Origin: Halorubrum rubrum
GTDB taxonomy: Archaea; Halobacteriota; Halobacteria; Halobacteriales; Haloferacaceae
DNA: 64,000 bases
Assembly (NCBI RefSeq): GCF_024494685.1
Contig: NZ_JANHDM010000003.1
Location: 62,001 to 126,000, forward strand
Direction of reading: 5' to 3'
Shown here: piece by piece, positions 1 to 7,489 of the stretch
Layout: each line of letters starts with the position of its first letter
Position numbering within the stretch: position 1 is the first letter of the stretch
Made by a program: the position numbers and the translations under genes
The notes under the pieces: model-generated
The model's input: the letters and a program-made list of their open reading frames with translations, nothing else
Told to the model about the DNA's origin: nothing
Databases searched by the model: none

Positions 1-964
1 CGATATTCTTCAACTCGTCTTTGTCAACGACTTCTTTCAGCAGTTCGCTCGGGTAGATCCCGGCTTGGGCGATGTTCTCGCGACGGTTCTCGTTTTTACC
101 GTAGTTTTTCCCCTCGACCCCGAACCGTTCACGAGCCTCGATCAGAACGGACTGCTGGTCGAATACATCGAGCGTCTCCAGCATCGCCAGCAGATTCTCC
201 TCCGACATCTCATAGTACAACCAATCGCGTACGACCTCGATGTAGTCCTCCGGGATCCCGACGAGTTCCTTGGTATGCTCTCCGTTCACCTCATACACGA
301 GCGCCTGCTCCTGAAGCGACCAGAGTCCCTTTTCGATCGTATCGAGTGCGTGCTCGGGACTATCCGACCGGGAGACCTTCGGGAACCGTCCGATCGACGA
401 GAGACGTCTGAAAAAGTCCAGCCAGGTGTAGTACTCGTGTTTGCTCTCCTGGGCCCGGTTGTGGAGTTCGAAGTAGCTGTACACCATGTGGAGCTCCGAG
501 TCGTCGACTTGGTTCTGATAGTCGACGGCCGCCTGGGAGAGATGGAGGAGATCGTCCGTGTCGTCAAACGACTCTTCGTCGTACTTCTCGATAAATGAGC
601 GCTGCCAGTCCTGGACTGCGTCGAGGAGATCTCCTTTCTCCATGTTGTAGTCGGGCTGTTGGATGAGCTGACGCAGAATCCCGTATCGAATGACGAGCGC
701 CTGGTATGGAGAATCGTTGATCGCAGTCACCCGCGGCGGAGTAAAGTCATTCAGTTCGGTCCGGAGGCGCTCCGGATCGGCGAGTGCCGGAACATACGTC
801 TTCAGGTACTTCTCCCGGTCATCAAACCCGTCATGTTTGAACGACTCCGGGTCAAAGTCGTCCGTTTGAGCCTTCGTGTCGTCTTTCACGAAGCGCTTCC
901 GTTCGTAACTGTTCCAATCTCTATCGATGAGATCGATTAGCTCCATGGGATAAGCTGTCATCAT
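1..964 (-). CDS. Hypothetical protein, partial (C-terminus beyond left edge)
   Basis: An open minus-strand frame runs from ATG at 964 (or 961; both are tandem ATGs, and 946 is also in frame) to the window edge without a stop, giving about 321 residues. The protein is acidic and soluble. It begins MMTAYPMEL and is rich in Trp, Tyr and charged residues, with long predicted helices and no membrane segment or recognisable P-loop or zinc motif. I do not recognise the family. Its base composition is visibly more AT-rich than the genes to its right, which suggests a separate acquisition or cargo gene. It follows the zinc-finger gene at 1045-1275 in the same direction. Confidence 0.7.
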   Translation of the reverse strand, partial: MMTAYPMELIDLIDRDWNSYERKRFVKDDTKAQTDDFDPESFKHDGFDDREKYLKTYVPALADPERLRTELNDFTPPRVTAINDSPYQALVIRYGILRQLIQQPDYNMEKGDLLDAVQDWQRSFIEKYDEESFDDTDDLLHLSQAAVDYQNQVDDSELHMVYSYFELHNRAQESKHEYYTWLDFFRRLSSIGRFPKVSRSDSPEHALDTIEKGLWSLQEQALVYEVNGEHTKELVGIPEDYIEVVRDWLYYEMSEENLLAMLETLDVFDQQSVLIEARERFGVEGKNYGKNENRRENIAQAGIYPSELLKEVVDKDELKNI

Positions 965-1044
965 TACCGTTACACTTCAATCTGAGTGATCGTTAGGATT
1001 CGTGAGATCTGCCTGTTGGAATGATCCGCAGTCGAAAGTGGGAG

Positions 1045-1275
1045 TTACACGAAGTCGCCAAGTGCACCCTGCCCGTCTTCCCGTGTCGTCTCTTGTCCCC
1101 GTTGGACCTCCTGACACTCCGAGCAGAGGAAGTCACCCGCGATCGTTGTCGCCTCGGTCTCGGTCCCGCAGCGTTCGCAGTGACCGTCCGCGCAACTCGT
1201 ACAGAGCGTCTCGCCGTCGACATCGACGAGGACCGCGCCGTTCGAGGCGACGCCGCAGTCGGTACACTCACTCAT
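1045..1275 (-). CDS. Small zinc-finger protein (76 aa)
   Basis: This short acidic protein carries four Cys pairs (CTDC near residue 4, CTSC near 26, CERC near 34 and CSEC near 52), which is enough to bind two zinc ions in a treble-clef or rubredoxin-like arrangement. Its ATG lies two bases after the stop of the P-loop ATPase gene, so the two are almost certainly co-transcribed and possibly translationally coupled. Proteins of this size and pattern are common in haloarchaeal plasmids and proviruses, but their role is not established. Binding to nucleic acid or to the upstream ATPase is only a guess. Confidence 0.8.
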   Translation of the reverse strand: MSECTDCGVASNGAVLVDVDGETLCTSCADGHCERCGTETEATTIAGDFLCSECQEVQRGQETTREDGQGALGDFV

Positions 1276-1277
1276 GA

Positions 1278-3068
1278 TCAGTTCGACGCCAGCTCTGCCA
1301 GCACCTGCTCGTACGTCTCTTCGATCGTCGCGTCGTCGACATCGTAGTTCCCGAGCTCGGCCTCGACCTTCTCACGGATGTTCGGCGCGATGGAGCCGTT
1401 CTTGTTCTTCCGGACGAAACCGTGGTCGATCACTGTGCTCATGTCCTCGTAGTGCGAGCTGCTCGGGTTGCTTTGTAGGCCGAACGTCCGCTGAGCCCAC
1501 TCTTTCTGGCTGCTGACCGTCTTGCCGTGCGCCTCGATGTACTTCAGAAGGCGACGCTGGCGCTCGTTCAGGTTCTCGATTGTCGAGACGATCCGGTCGA
1601 CGGCGTCCTGCTGGAACTCCGCCATGATCGAGCTCTCAACCGTCGACGACGTCGGGGATTCGGGGGCGGCGTCATCGGTCGTGGTCTCGGGCTCGGCCGG
1701 CGGTGCTAGGTCGACATCAACCTCGAACGTCTCGACGAGCGCGGCGACGTCCTCACGCGCGCCCTCGAACGCCGACCGGAACTCTTGGACGTCCGCTTCG
1801 AGGTCGGCCACCGCCTCCTGTAGAGCCTCGTTCTGCTCGGCGAACTCGTCGCGCTCGTCCTGGACGTCATCGAGTTGGTCCTGGATCCGGTCGCGCTCCT
1901 GCTTCAGCTCGTCGACGCGGCCTTGGAGCTCCTGGACGCCCTCGCCGACCTCCGCCGCAGCGCCGGCGCCAGCGCCGCCGTTCCCCGAGCCGACGAGGCG
2001 CTCCATCGCATCCGAGAGCTTGTCGACGTTCGCGAGCTCCTCCTCCAGCTCTGCCTTCTCCTCGCGAAGCCGCTCGTTCTCCTCACGGAGCCGCTCGAGT
2101 TCGTCCTCGCGCTCGGCACGGCGCTCGCGTTCGGCCTCGACGTCGTCCTGGATCTCCTCGAGGACGTTGCTCAGTTCGTCGGGGGTCTCGGGGAGCTCGA
2201 AGGACTCCTCACGAGGGTCCGGCGACCGGCGCTTCCGGACCTTCGTCGGGCCCACGAGGTCGCCGTCCGTGATGGACTCACCGCGCGCGAGGATCTCTCC
2301 GGTACCGAGGTTCGCCAGCTCGTCCTCCGAGCAGCGAAGCGCGTCCGCCGTCCGGTCGACGTCCTCGTCCCCCGGCTTGTGGGCGATGTAGTCGTCACAC
2401 AACTGGATCACTCCGTTGTGGAGGAACGCCCGACGCTGGTAGCCGGACACGACGGAGATCCCCTTGTTCCCGCCCTCGGTCGCGACCTTGATGAGCTGGC
2501 CGCGGCACCGCTTGACGTGCTCGTCGAGCTCGGGCTCGGGCGCGGAGTTCTTCGGCGCGAGGTAGTGAACCTCGTCGACGACCAGGAGGCTCTTCGTCCG
2601 GTCCCCGCTCCGGTATTTCTCGTGGGCCCGGTCGTTCAGGCTCCGGACTGCGCGGGCTGCGGCCTCGTGGACGCGAGAGCCGTCCTGCTCGTAGTCGGCG
2701 TACGTCGAGACGTCGAGGAGGATCTTCATCCCGCGGTCGAGGATCCAGCTGCCGATCTGGTCGAGGTCCTCGAGGCCGACCGCCAGGTCGACGCCCTCCT
2801 CTTCGCGAGCGCCGACGACGACGATGTCCTCGTCCTCGAGGCGGACGGGGCTGAGCGCGCCCAGCCGCTCGATGATCAGCGTCGGGATCGAGACGTCAGC
2901 GAGGTCCTCGAGGATGACGGCGAGCGTGTTGGACTTGCCCGTCCCAGAGGTCCCCTCGACACTGAGTCTGAAGTCTTGTGTCGCGACCGGATCGAAGCCG
3001 ACGTCGCCCAGCGTGACCGTGGAGTCGGCGGTCTCGCCCCCGTCCGCGAGTTCAGTCTGGGCGCTCAT
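1278..3068 (-). CDS. HerA/VirD4-like P-loop ATPase with coiled coil and C-terminal winged helix
   Basis: The N-terminal third is a RecA/FtsK-fold ATPase. The Walker A motif GTSGTGKSNT lies at about residues 39-48 and the Walker B/DEVH segment LLVVDEVHYL at about 161-170. A GNKGIS/SGYQRR segment follows, as in DUF87/HerA-type enzymes. Residues of about 290-440 form a long Glu/Arg-rich coiled coil, and roughly 490-575 look like a winged helix. The family translocates DNA or remodels DNA ends, and in mobile elements it serves conjugation, packaging or partition. Which of these applies cannot be told here, because no relaxase or portal gene is visible. It overlaps the upstream 80-residue gene by 17 bases. 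Membrane segments are absent, which argues against a classical VirD4 coupling protein. Confidence 0.85.
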   Translation of the reverse strand: MSAQTELADGGETADSTVTLGDVGFDPVATQDFRLSVEGTSGTGKSNTLAVILEDLADVSIPTLIIERLGALSPVRLEDEDIVVVGAREEEGVDLAVGLEDLDQIGSWILDRGMKILLDVSTYADYEQDGSRVHEAAARAVRSLNDRAHEKYRSGDRTKSLLVVDEVHYLAPKNSAPEPELDEHVKRCRGQLIKVATEGGNKGISVVSGYQRRAFLHNGVIQLCDDYIAHKPGDEDVDRTADALRCSEDELANLGTGEILARGESITDGDLVGPTKVRKRRSPDPREESFELPETPDELSNVLEEIQDDVEAERERRAEREDELERLREENERLREEKAELEEELANVDKLSDAMERLVGSGNGGAGAGAAAEVGEGVQELQGRVDELKQERDRIQDQLDDVQDERDEFAEQNEALQEAVADLEADVQEFRSAFEGAREDVAALVETFEVDVDLAPPAEPETTTDDAAPESPTSSTVESSIMAEFQQDAVDRIVSTIENLNERQRRLLKYIEAHGKTVSSQKEWAQRTFGLQSNPSSSHYEDMSTVIDHGFVRKNKNGSIAPNIREKVEAELGNYDVDDATIEETYEQVLAELASN

Positions 3069-3294
3069 CGCACACCTCGTCGACGACCATCTCGTACGCT
3101 TCGGGGAAGTACTCCTCGAGGAACTCGACGTCGTCTCCGAATCGTTTCCGGATTCGGTTCCGGACGATGCTCTTCACTTTGTACTCGTAGTTGTCCGACA
3201 CATCGGCGTCGCCGCTGATGATCTCCCGCTCCCGATCGGTCACCAGGGCGCGACCCTCCTCTGACATCAACTCCTCTCTTTCTGGCGTGGCCAT
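3052..3294 (-). CDS. Conserved haloarchaeal small protein (80 aa)
   Basis: This is a charged, helical protein. Its central LTDRER-type and SVRNRIRKRF-type segments are reminiscent of small proteins that recur in haloarchaeal plasmids and proviruses near ATPase or regulator genes. It contains no Cys and no membrane segment. It is the first gene of the leftward operon (this gene, the ATPase, the zinc finger), and its start lies about 50 bases from the cluster of operator-like repeats at 3342-3417. A role in regulation or DNA binding is plausible from the basic arginine-rich stretch but is not shown. Confidence 0.75.
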   Translation of the reverse strand: MATPEREELMSEEGRALVTDREREIISGDADVSDNYEYKVKSIVRNRIRKRFGDDVEFLEEYFPEAYEMVVDEVCDERPD

Positions 3295-3341
3295 ATATTA
3301 CCTCATGTCGTAATCATACGCCATACCGTAAATAGATTACC

Positions 3342-3417
3342 CTAAAGAGTATGTACTCTAAAGAGTGTATACGCTATGGAGTAAGATATAAGTGGGTGGC
3401 CGATAGACTATGGAGTA
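3342..3417. promoter_or_regulatory. Divergent promoter with overlapping palindromes and repeated half-sites
   Basis: The spacer between the divergent genes at 3294 and 3495 holds a perfect inverted repeat AGAGTA-TG-TACTCT (3346-3359). This overlaps a second palindrome, ACTCT-AA-AGAGT (3355-3366). Two exact copies of CTATGGAGTA follow at 3374-3383 and 3408-3417, flanking a TATA-like GATATAAG (3385-3392) that could serve the rightward operon. The spacing places the repeats over and beside both promoters. This is what one expects for operators of a dimeric regulator controlling two element operons. The regulator is not identified. Confidence 0.6.
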
Positions 3418-3494
3418 GGAAGCACCGGAACGCGGTCAGAATATGGCCGCCGGCGCTGGAACGCCGACGACCGGTGCTGTCCACTAACGACAGC

Positions 3495-3863
3495 ATGTCA
3501 ACAACCGAAACCCGACCCCAAAACGGTACTGGTAGCACAGAGCAGATCACCGACCTGCGCGACCTTCGCGTCGGCGACCGCGTCCGGCTAGAGGGACGCC
3601 CCAAGCCCGTCGAGGTCGTCGAGCTCGGCGTTCGCGAGAAGCACGACGCCCGCATCCCGAAGACGATCGAGACGCCGCTCGTCCGCGTCCGTGGTGACTG
3701 GGCGAACGCCGTCGACGTCGTCCTCGCGCACAAGCTCAACCGCTGGGACGACGGTGCCGTCCTCGAGGAGCTCGACGCCATCGTCGCCTGTGAGGACGAG
3801 ACGCTCGAGCGTGGCGCGACCGTGACCGTCGAGCGCGTGGCCCGCGCCGAGGAGGTGGCCTGA
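3495..3863 (+). CDS. Hypothetical element protein (122 aa)
   Basis: This is the first gene of a rightward operon of eight overlapping genes. The reading frame is open from 3351, but I chose ATG at 3495 because the preceding 48 codons cover the operator region and TATA box. The product is an acidic protein with a beta-rich central part (LRDLRVGDRV, followed by a segment ending RVRGDW). This looks like a small SH3- or Hsp33-like barrel, but no family was recognised. The stop overlaps the next ATG (TGATG). Confidence 0.7.
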   Translation: MSTTETRPQNGTGSTEQITDLRDLRVGDRVRLEGRPKPVEVVELGVREKHDARIPKTIETPLVRVRGDWANAVDVVLAHKLNRWDDGAVLEELDAIVACEDETLERGATVTVERVARAEEVA

Positions 3864-4330
3864 TGCGCGACATCATTCCCGCCGCGGAGAAGCGGATGAA
3901 CGATATCGAGTCGGACGCGGCCGACGGGTTCGAGGCGACGATCTTGGAGAATCGGATGTACGAGGCGATCGGGCAGTCCGACGAAGTCCGCCAGCTCGTC
4001 GACGTCGCCGAGCGAGCATACGCCGTCGAAGAGGACAAGCGGTACGTGCGGCGCGCTCGTCGGGCGGCGTTCGGCGCCGCCGAAGAGCTCAACGAGCAGA
4101 TAGACCTCGTCGTCGACGCCGCGATCGCCGCCGAGTGCGAGGCAGTGATCGAGGACGCCCGCGACGGCTGGTTCGATGACCATGCCGACGACGAGACGAT
4201 CGAGGCTGCGTTCCAGGAGGCGTGTTCGTGGCTCGTCGAGCACGAACGTGCGGCTCGAGACGCCGGCATCGACGTCGATGGTGTCGTCTGGGATGAGGAC
4301 GCCGACGAGGAGGTGTCGGCCGATGTCTGA
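3863..4330 (+). CDS. Hypothetical helical element protein (155 aa)
   Basis: This is an acidic, mostly helical protein without Cys, membrane segments or an identifiable motif. It begins MRDIIPAAEKR and includes a run RRARRAAFGAAEEL of mixed charge. It starts on the A of the preceding TGATG overlap, and its last 8 bases overlap the next gene, which indicates coupled translation in the small-gene operon. No function can be assigned. Confidence 0.7.
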   Translation: MRDIIPAAEKRMNDIESDAADGFEATILENRMYEAIGQSDEVRQLVDVAERAYAVEEDKRYVRRARRAAFGAAEELNEQIDLVVDAAIAAECEAVIEDARDGWFDDHADDETIEAAFQEACSWLVEHERAARDAGIDVDGVVWDEDADEEVSADV

Positions 4331-4718
4331 GCAGGGTGCGATCGACCAGGACTTCGACGATGCCGAGCTCCCGTACGAGGAGCGCGTCGCGGCTGCCCTC
4401 GAGGACGTCCGTACGGAACCGATGCCGGGTGGCGTCGCGATCGACGTCGTCACGCGGCAGGCCGTGTTCGTCCGCCAGGAGAAGTACGAGAGCCTCGAGG
4501 CGCACTACGAGGCCGAAGGGTACGACCTGGCCACGTACAAGATGCATCCGTACCTGCCGGGGATCGGCGTCGACAACTCGGTGTACGAGTGCGTCTACCT
4601 CGACGGCAACCCGCAGAACGCCCACAAGCCGGGGAAGACGTACGACTTCCCGAGCGCGCGGCTGATGCACTTCCCCGCGGAGCAGGCGTGGGATGACTCG
4701 GAGGTCGGCGATGTCTAA
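4323..4718 (+). CDS. Hypothetical conserved element protein (131 aa)
   Basis: The start at 4323 (MSEQGAIDQDF) was chosen because it overlaps the upstream stop by 8 bases and leaves a compact globular protein. Upstream codons in frame lie inside the preceding gene and look like shadow sequence. The middle of the protein is rich in Tyr and Phe (FVRQEKYESLEAHYEAEGY, then a YECVYLDGNP segment). This suggests a small alpha/beta fold of the kind seen repeatedly in haloarchaeal plasmids. No catalytic motif was recognised. Confidence 0.7.
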   Translation: MSEQGAIDQDFDDAELPYEERVAAALEDVRTEPMPGGVAIDVVTRQAVFVRQEKYESLEAHYEAEGYDLATYKMHPYLPGIGVDNSVYECVYLDGNPQNAHKPGKTYDFPSARLMHFPAEQAWDDSEVGDV

Positions 4719-5082
4719 GGCTGCCGAGTCCGCGTCGTCGACCGAGTCGTTCGAGGACCGTGCGGCACGCGCGCTGACCGAGCCGATGACTGTCATCGAC
4801 GACCGGCTCGACCAGAGCCTCCGCGACGAGGAGTTCCTGGTCGTCACCGGCAGCGGGACGTACGTCGTCGACATGGTCGCCGAGGCGTGCGACTGTCCGG
4901 ACGCGCTTCACCGCGCACCCGACGGCGGCTGTAAGCACATCCAGCGCGTGGCCTTGGCACGGGGCGAGCGGACGATCCCTGGCTGGGTCGACCGGTCGGC
5001 GATCGATCCGGAGCTGGGGCAGCACCTCACGGCGAGCCCACGCATCGCGACGCCCGACGGCCGGACGGAGGTGCTCGACTGA
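4711..5082 (+). CDS. SWIM-type zinc finger protein (123 aa)
   Basis: The pattern CDCPDALHR...CKH (CxC, about 12 residues, CxH) matches the SWIM zinc finger consensus. It is preceded by VVTGSGTYVVDM, a typical SWIM lead-in beta strand. SWIM modules bind DNA or protein partners and occur in transposases, Swi2/Snf2 ATPases and recombination mediators. Small stand-alone versions are common on haloarchaeal plasmids. ATG 4711 overlaps the end of the upstream gene by 8 bases and the stop overlaps the next ATG, so it is part of the coupled operon. A DNA-recombination or replication accessory role is inference. Confidence 0.8.
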   Translation: MSKAAESASSTESFEDRAARALTEPMTVIDDRLDQSLRDEEFLVVTGSGTYVVDMVAEACDCPDALHRAPDGGCKHIQRVALARGERTIPGWVDRSAIDPELGQHLTASPRIATPDGRTEVLD

Positions 5083-5594
5083 TGACTGACAACGAGCACG
5101 CGAACTCGGCCAACGAGCAGGTTCGCCAGGCCCGTGAGAACAGCACGATCCCCGACTCGCGTGAGAACTACAGTTCGATCCGGCTCGTCGTCGACGGCGA
5201 GAAGCTCAACGCGAACAACCCGATCGACTTCCTGGTGCTCAAGCTGCTCCGTGGAAAGCGCTACGACGGCGCGTACGACGGCGACGAAGAGGCAGTCGCG
5301 AAGTGGGCGATCGCGTCGTGGTGTCAGGAGATCGGCTGGGCTCCCGACCTCACCGACTACGACGTCGGCGAGCAGGTCGATCTCGGCGACGAAGTGCCGT
5401 ACCTCAACGCGGCGTTCTACGAGCACGAGCACGTCGACGACGATGACCTCAGCCGGGAGGTCGTGGAGTCTACCCTCGACATCGTCGAGGAGACGATCGT
5501 CGACGAGGACATGACCGGCGCGTCTCGGGAGCAGGTTGCTCGTGGGACGATCCAGCGTATCCGTCGGAAGCTCAACGAGGACGACGATGAGTGA
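5082..5594 (+). CDS. Hypothetical acidic element protein (170 aa)
   Basis: This is a strongly acidic protein with an N-terminal Asn-rich stretch, a central IDFLVLKLLRGKRY segment and a helical C-terminus containing EQVARGTIQRIRRKL. There are no Cys clusters or membrane segments. The start uses the ATG of a TGATG overlap, and the end overlaps the next gene by 8 bases. The family is not recognised. Confidence 0.7.
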   Translation: MTDNEHANSANEQVRQARENSTIPDSRENYSSIRLVVDGEKLNANNPIDFLVLKLLRGKRYDGAYDGDEEAVAKWAIASWCQEIGWAPDLTDYDVGEQVDLGDEVPYLNAAFYEHEHVDDDDLSREVVESTLDIVEETIVDEDMTGASREQVARGTIQRIRRKLNEDDDE

Positions 5595-5871
5595 TCCAGA
5601 GCGCACGCCCGAGTCCGTTACAAGTACTTGTAATCGGTCGTCGTCTGGCGATCTCCCGACGCTCGAGTACGTCGGCGTCGACGGCGTCCGTCGCGTGCTC
5701 GACTTCCAACGCTGTCCGCACGCACCCTGGAACGCGCTCCTCGTCGAGCGTGAGCAGCGCCCCGGCGACGAGGGGATGCGTCACGTCGGCACCGAGCAGC
5801 TGCGCGAGCTCCGCGTCGACGGCGAGCCCGTGACCGCGATCTCGCTGGTCGACGTGCTGGAGGGTCCGTGA
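5587..5871 (+). CDS. Hypothetical element protein (94 aa) with a palindrome near its start
   Basis: ATG 5587 (MSDPERTPES) overlaps the previous gene by 8 bases, and the stop overlaps the next ATG. The body has a beta-rich pattern (LEYVGVDGVRRVLDFQRC), one CPH motif and a C-terminal IRES-like hydrophobic strand, with no known family. Codons 11-16 read through a perfect 16-base palindrome (5618-5633) and use AT-rich codons unlike the rest of the gene. The DNA sequence itself may therefore be under selection there. Confidence 0.7.
   Translation: MSDPERTPESVTSTCNRSSSGDLPTLEYVGVDGVRRVLDFQRCPHAPWNALLVEREQRPGDEGMRHVGTEQLRELRVDGEPVTAISLVDVLEGP
5618..5633. promoter_or_regulatory. Perfect 16-bp palindrome TTACAAGTACTTGTAA
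   Basis: The sequence is exactly self-complementary over 16 bases and AT-rich in a GC-rich operon. The 9-mer GTACTTGTA recurs at 9393-9401, upstream of the PhiH1-like repressor gene, and TTACAA/TTGTAA half-sites occur at 9428-9433 and 9449-9454. This supports an operator of the element's own repressor, but no binding data exist. Confidence 0.5.
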
Positions 5872-6044
5872 TGCGCCTCCGCAACGTCATCGCGGACGTC
5901 CTCGAAGAGGCGGCCCGCGGTCGTCGTGCGAGCTCGAGTGCGTCCGCCGCGGTCGGTCGGATCCTCAAGCACCTCGGCGTCGCGAAGGCGTTCGAGGCGA
6001 CCGCTCGGTGGATTCGGGTGGACGTCGAGGAGGAGTCGGCATGA
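5871..6044 (+). CDS. Small hypothetical protein (57 aa)
   Basis: The frame from ATG 5871 to TGA 6044 gives a 57-residue, Arg/Ala-rich helical protein beginning MRLRNVIADVLEEAARGRR. It is held in place by overlaps on both sides: the upstream stop overlaps its start, and its stop shares bases with the next ATG at 6041. This and strong GC3 bias make it likely coding. The basic helical character suggests nucleic acid or protein binding, but no family was recognised. Confidence 0.65.
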   Translation: MRLRNVIADVLEEAARGRRASSSASAAVGRILKHLGVAKAFEATARWIRVDVEEESA

Positions 6045-6286
6045 CCCTACGCTCATTCGCCGACTCCGAGACCGAGTTCCGGATCGTGGCCTCAGGGAGC
6101 CCGCCGTCGGTGGATGGCCTGTCGATTACAGAGCCGAAGTGGCTCGAATGCGTCTCCTGTGGTGCTCGCGTCCGGATCGACGCTGGTGACGAGACGCAGA
6201 CGACGATCGACAATCTGCCGCACGACCGCGACTGCCCGCAGCGTGACGTGACCTCGCGCTACTACGTCGATCGGTTCGTTCGGTAG
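6041..6286 (+). CDS. Small zinc-finger-like protein (81 aa)
   Basis: The central segment contains WLECVSCGARV and a later HDRDCPQRDV, giving two Cys close together and a distal His/Cys. I recall this layout from many short haloarchaeal proteins with an LPHxxDCPQ signature. It is the last gene of the 3495-6286 operon and starts within an ATGA overlap. Zinc binding is likely; the function is unknown. Confidence 0.7.
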   Translation: MTLRSFADSETEFRIVASGSPPSVDGLSITEPKWLECVSCGARVRIDAGDETQTTIDNLPHDRDCPQRDVTSRYYVDRFVR

Positions 6287-6424
6287 GCGATCTACCCTCT
6301 CCTTTCCAGAGCCGGCGTCGGATCCGCGTTAGATCTTCTGTTCCGATACGAGGTGATCGGAGAAGACGGGTTCTTCTACCAAAAGAACAGTATCCCGGAC
6401 GCCCGGTACAGATTACTGCAGTCG

Positions 6425-7418
6425 ATGACAGTGAGCTTCACTGAGTGGGTCTCCGAAAGCCTCTCACACCTCCAAACCGAGAACAGATCGCTCCCAAGCC
6501 GGATCGCACGTCCGCTCTACTACGCCTACGTCGGGGCGTTGTTGAGCGTGACCAAGCGGTATCGCTGGGGGACGAACGTCTTCGACCGCGACTGGGATCT
6601 CCTCGTCGTCCTCGACGCCTGTCGAGTTGACGCGCTTCGCGAGGTTGCCGACGAGTACGGATTCGTTGGAGATGTCGAGTCGATGACCTCCGTTGGTAGC
6701 ACCTCCTTCGAGTGGATGAACCACACTTTCGACAGCAAACACCGAGGAAACGATCTCGCGGACAGCATACATCACTGGCAACACCTATACCCAGCGCGTT
6801 CTGGCGCAAAACGGGGATACGGGACATGCCGCGATGCCGTTTGGTCCCGGTGGGTATGATATCGTCCCTCCTGACGGGTTAGAGTATCTTGAGGAGTTAT
6901 GGAAAGCAAAGTTGTCGGACGACTCGGACTGGGTCGTCGGCAGCGGCGACGAGACACGCCGATCGCCGCGCCATACCACCGACCGGGCGATCGAGGCCGG
7001 CCGGACGGTCGACGCCGATCGGCTCATGGTCCATTACATGTATCCCCACGACCCGTTCCCGCTCGCCGAATCAGAATTGTTCGAACCGTTCGACCCGTTG
7101 CGGGCCGGCGATGTCTCCCGGGAGATTGTGTGGGAGCGGTACCTGGATAATCTCCGATTCGTCCTCGATGAAGTCGAGGTGTTACTCGAGAACATCGACG
7201 CGGACGACGTGGCCATCACCGCCGACCACGGAGAGGCGTTCGGCGAGTTCGGCTTCTACCGGCACGTGATCGGCTGTCCACTACCCTGTATGCGTCGCGT
7301 TCCGTGGGTGAAGACGAAGGCCTCCGATACCGGCACGTACGAGCCCGAAGCACCGGACCCGACGATGGGCGAGACCGCTTCCACGAGGGATCGGCTTAAG
7401 CAGCTCGGGTACCTGTAA
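6425..7418 (+). pseudogene. Frameshifted alkaline-phosphatase/sulfatase-superfamily protein
   Basis: The first frame from ATG 6425 encodes FDRDWDLLVVLDACRVDAL, the metal-binding Asp strand typical of haloarchaeal sulfatase-like proteins, and runs well to about 6765. The homologous continuation (AYITGNTYTQRVL, then GHAAMPFGPGG) is in the next frame and reads on through ITADHGEAFGEFG (second metal site, Asp-His) to TAA at 7418. A single shift near 6760-6770, apparently a 2-base deletion or a 1-base insertion, separates them. Intact relatives are about 330 residues and usually sit in surface-glycan islands. The gene is probably cargo and inactive unless recoded. A sequencing error is the alternative. 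Confidence 0.8.
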
Positions 7419-7489
7419 CGTCTGACACAAACCACCCTCCGAACTCCACCCCTTCTTTATAACCTCGTCTCGCGTCATCCGTCGATGAG

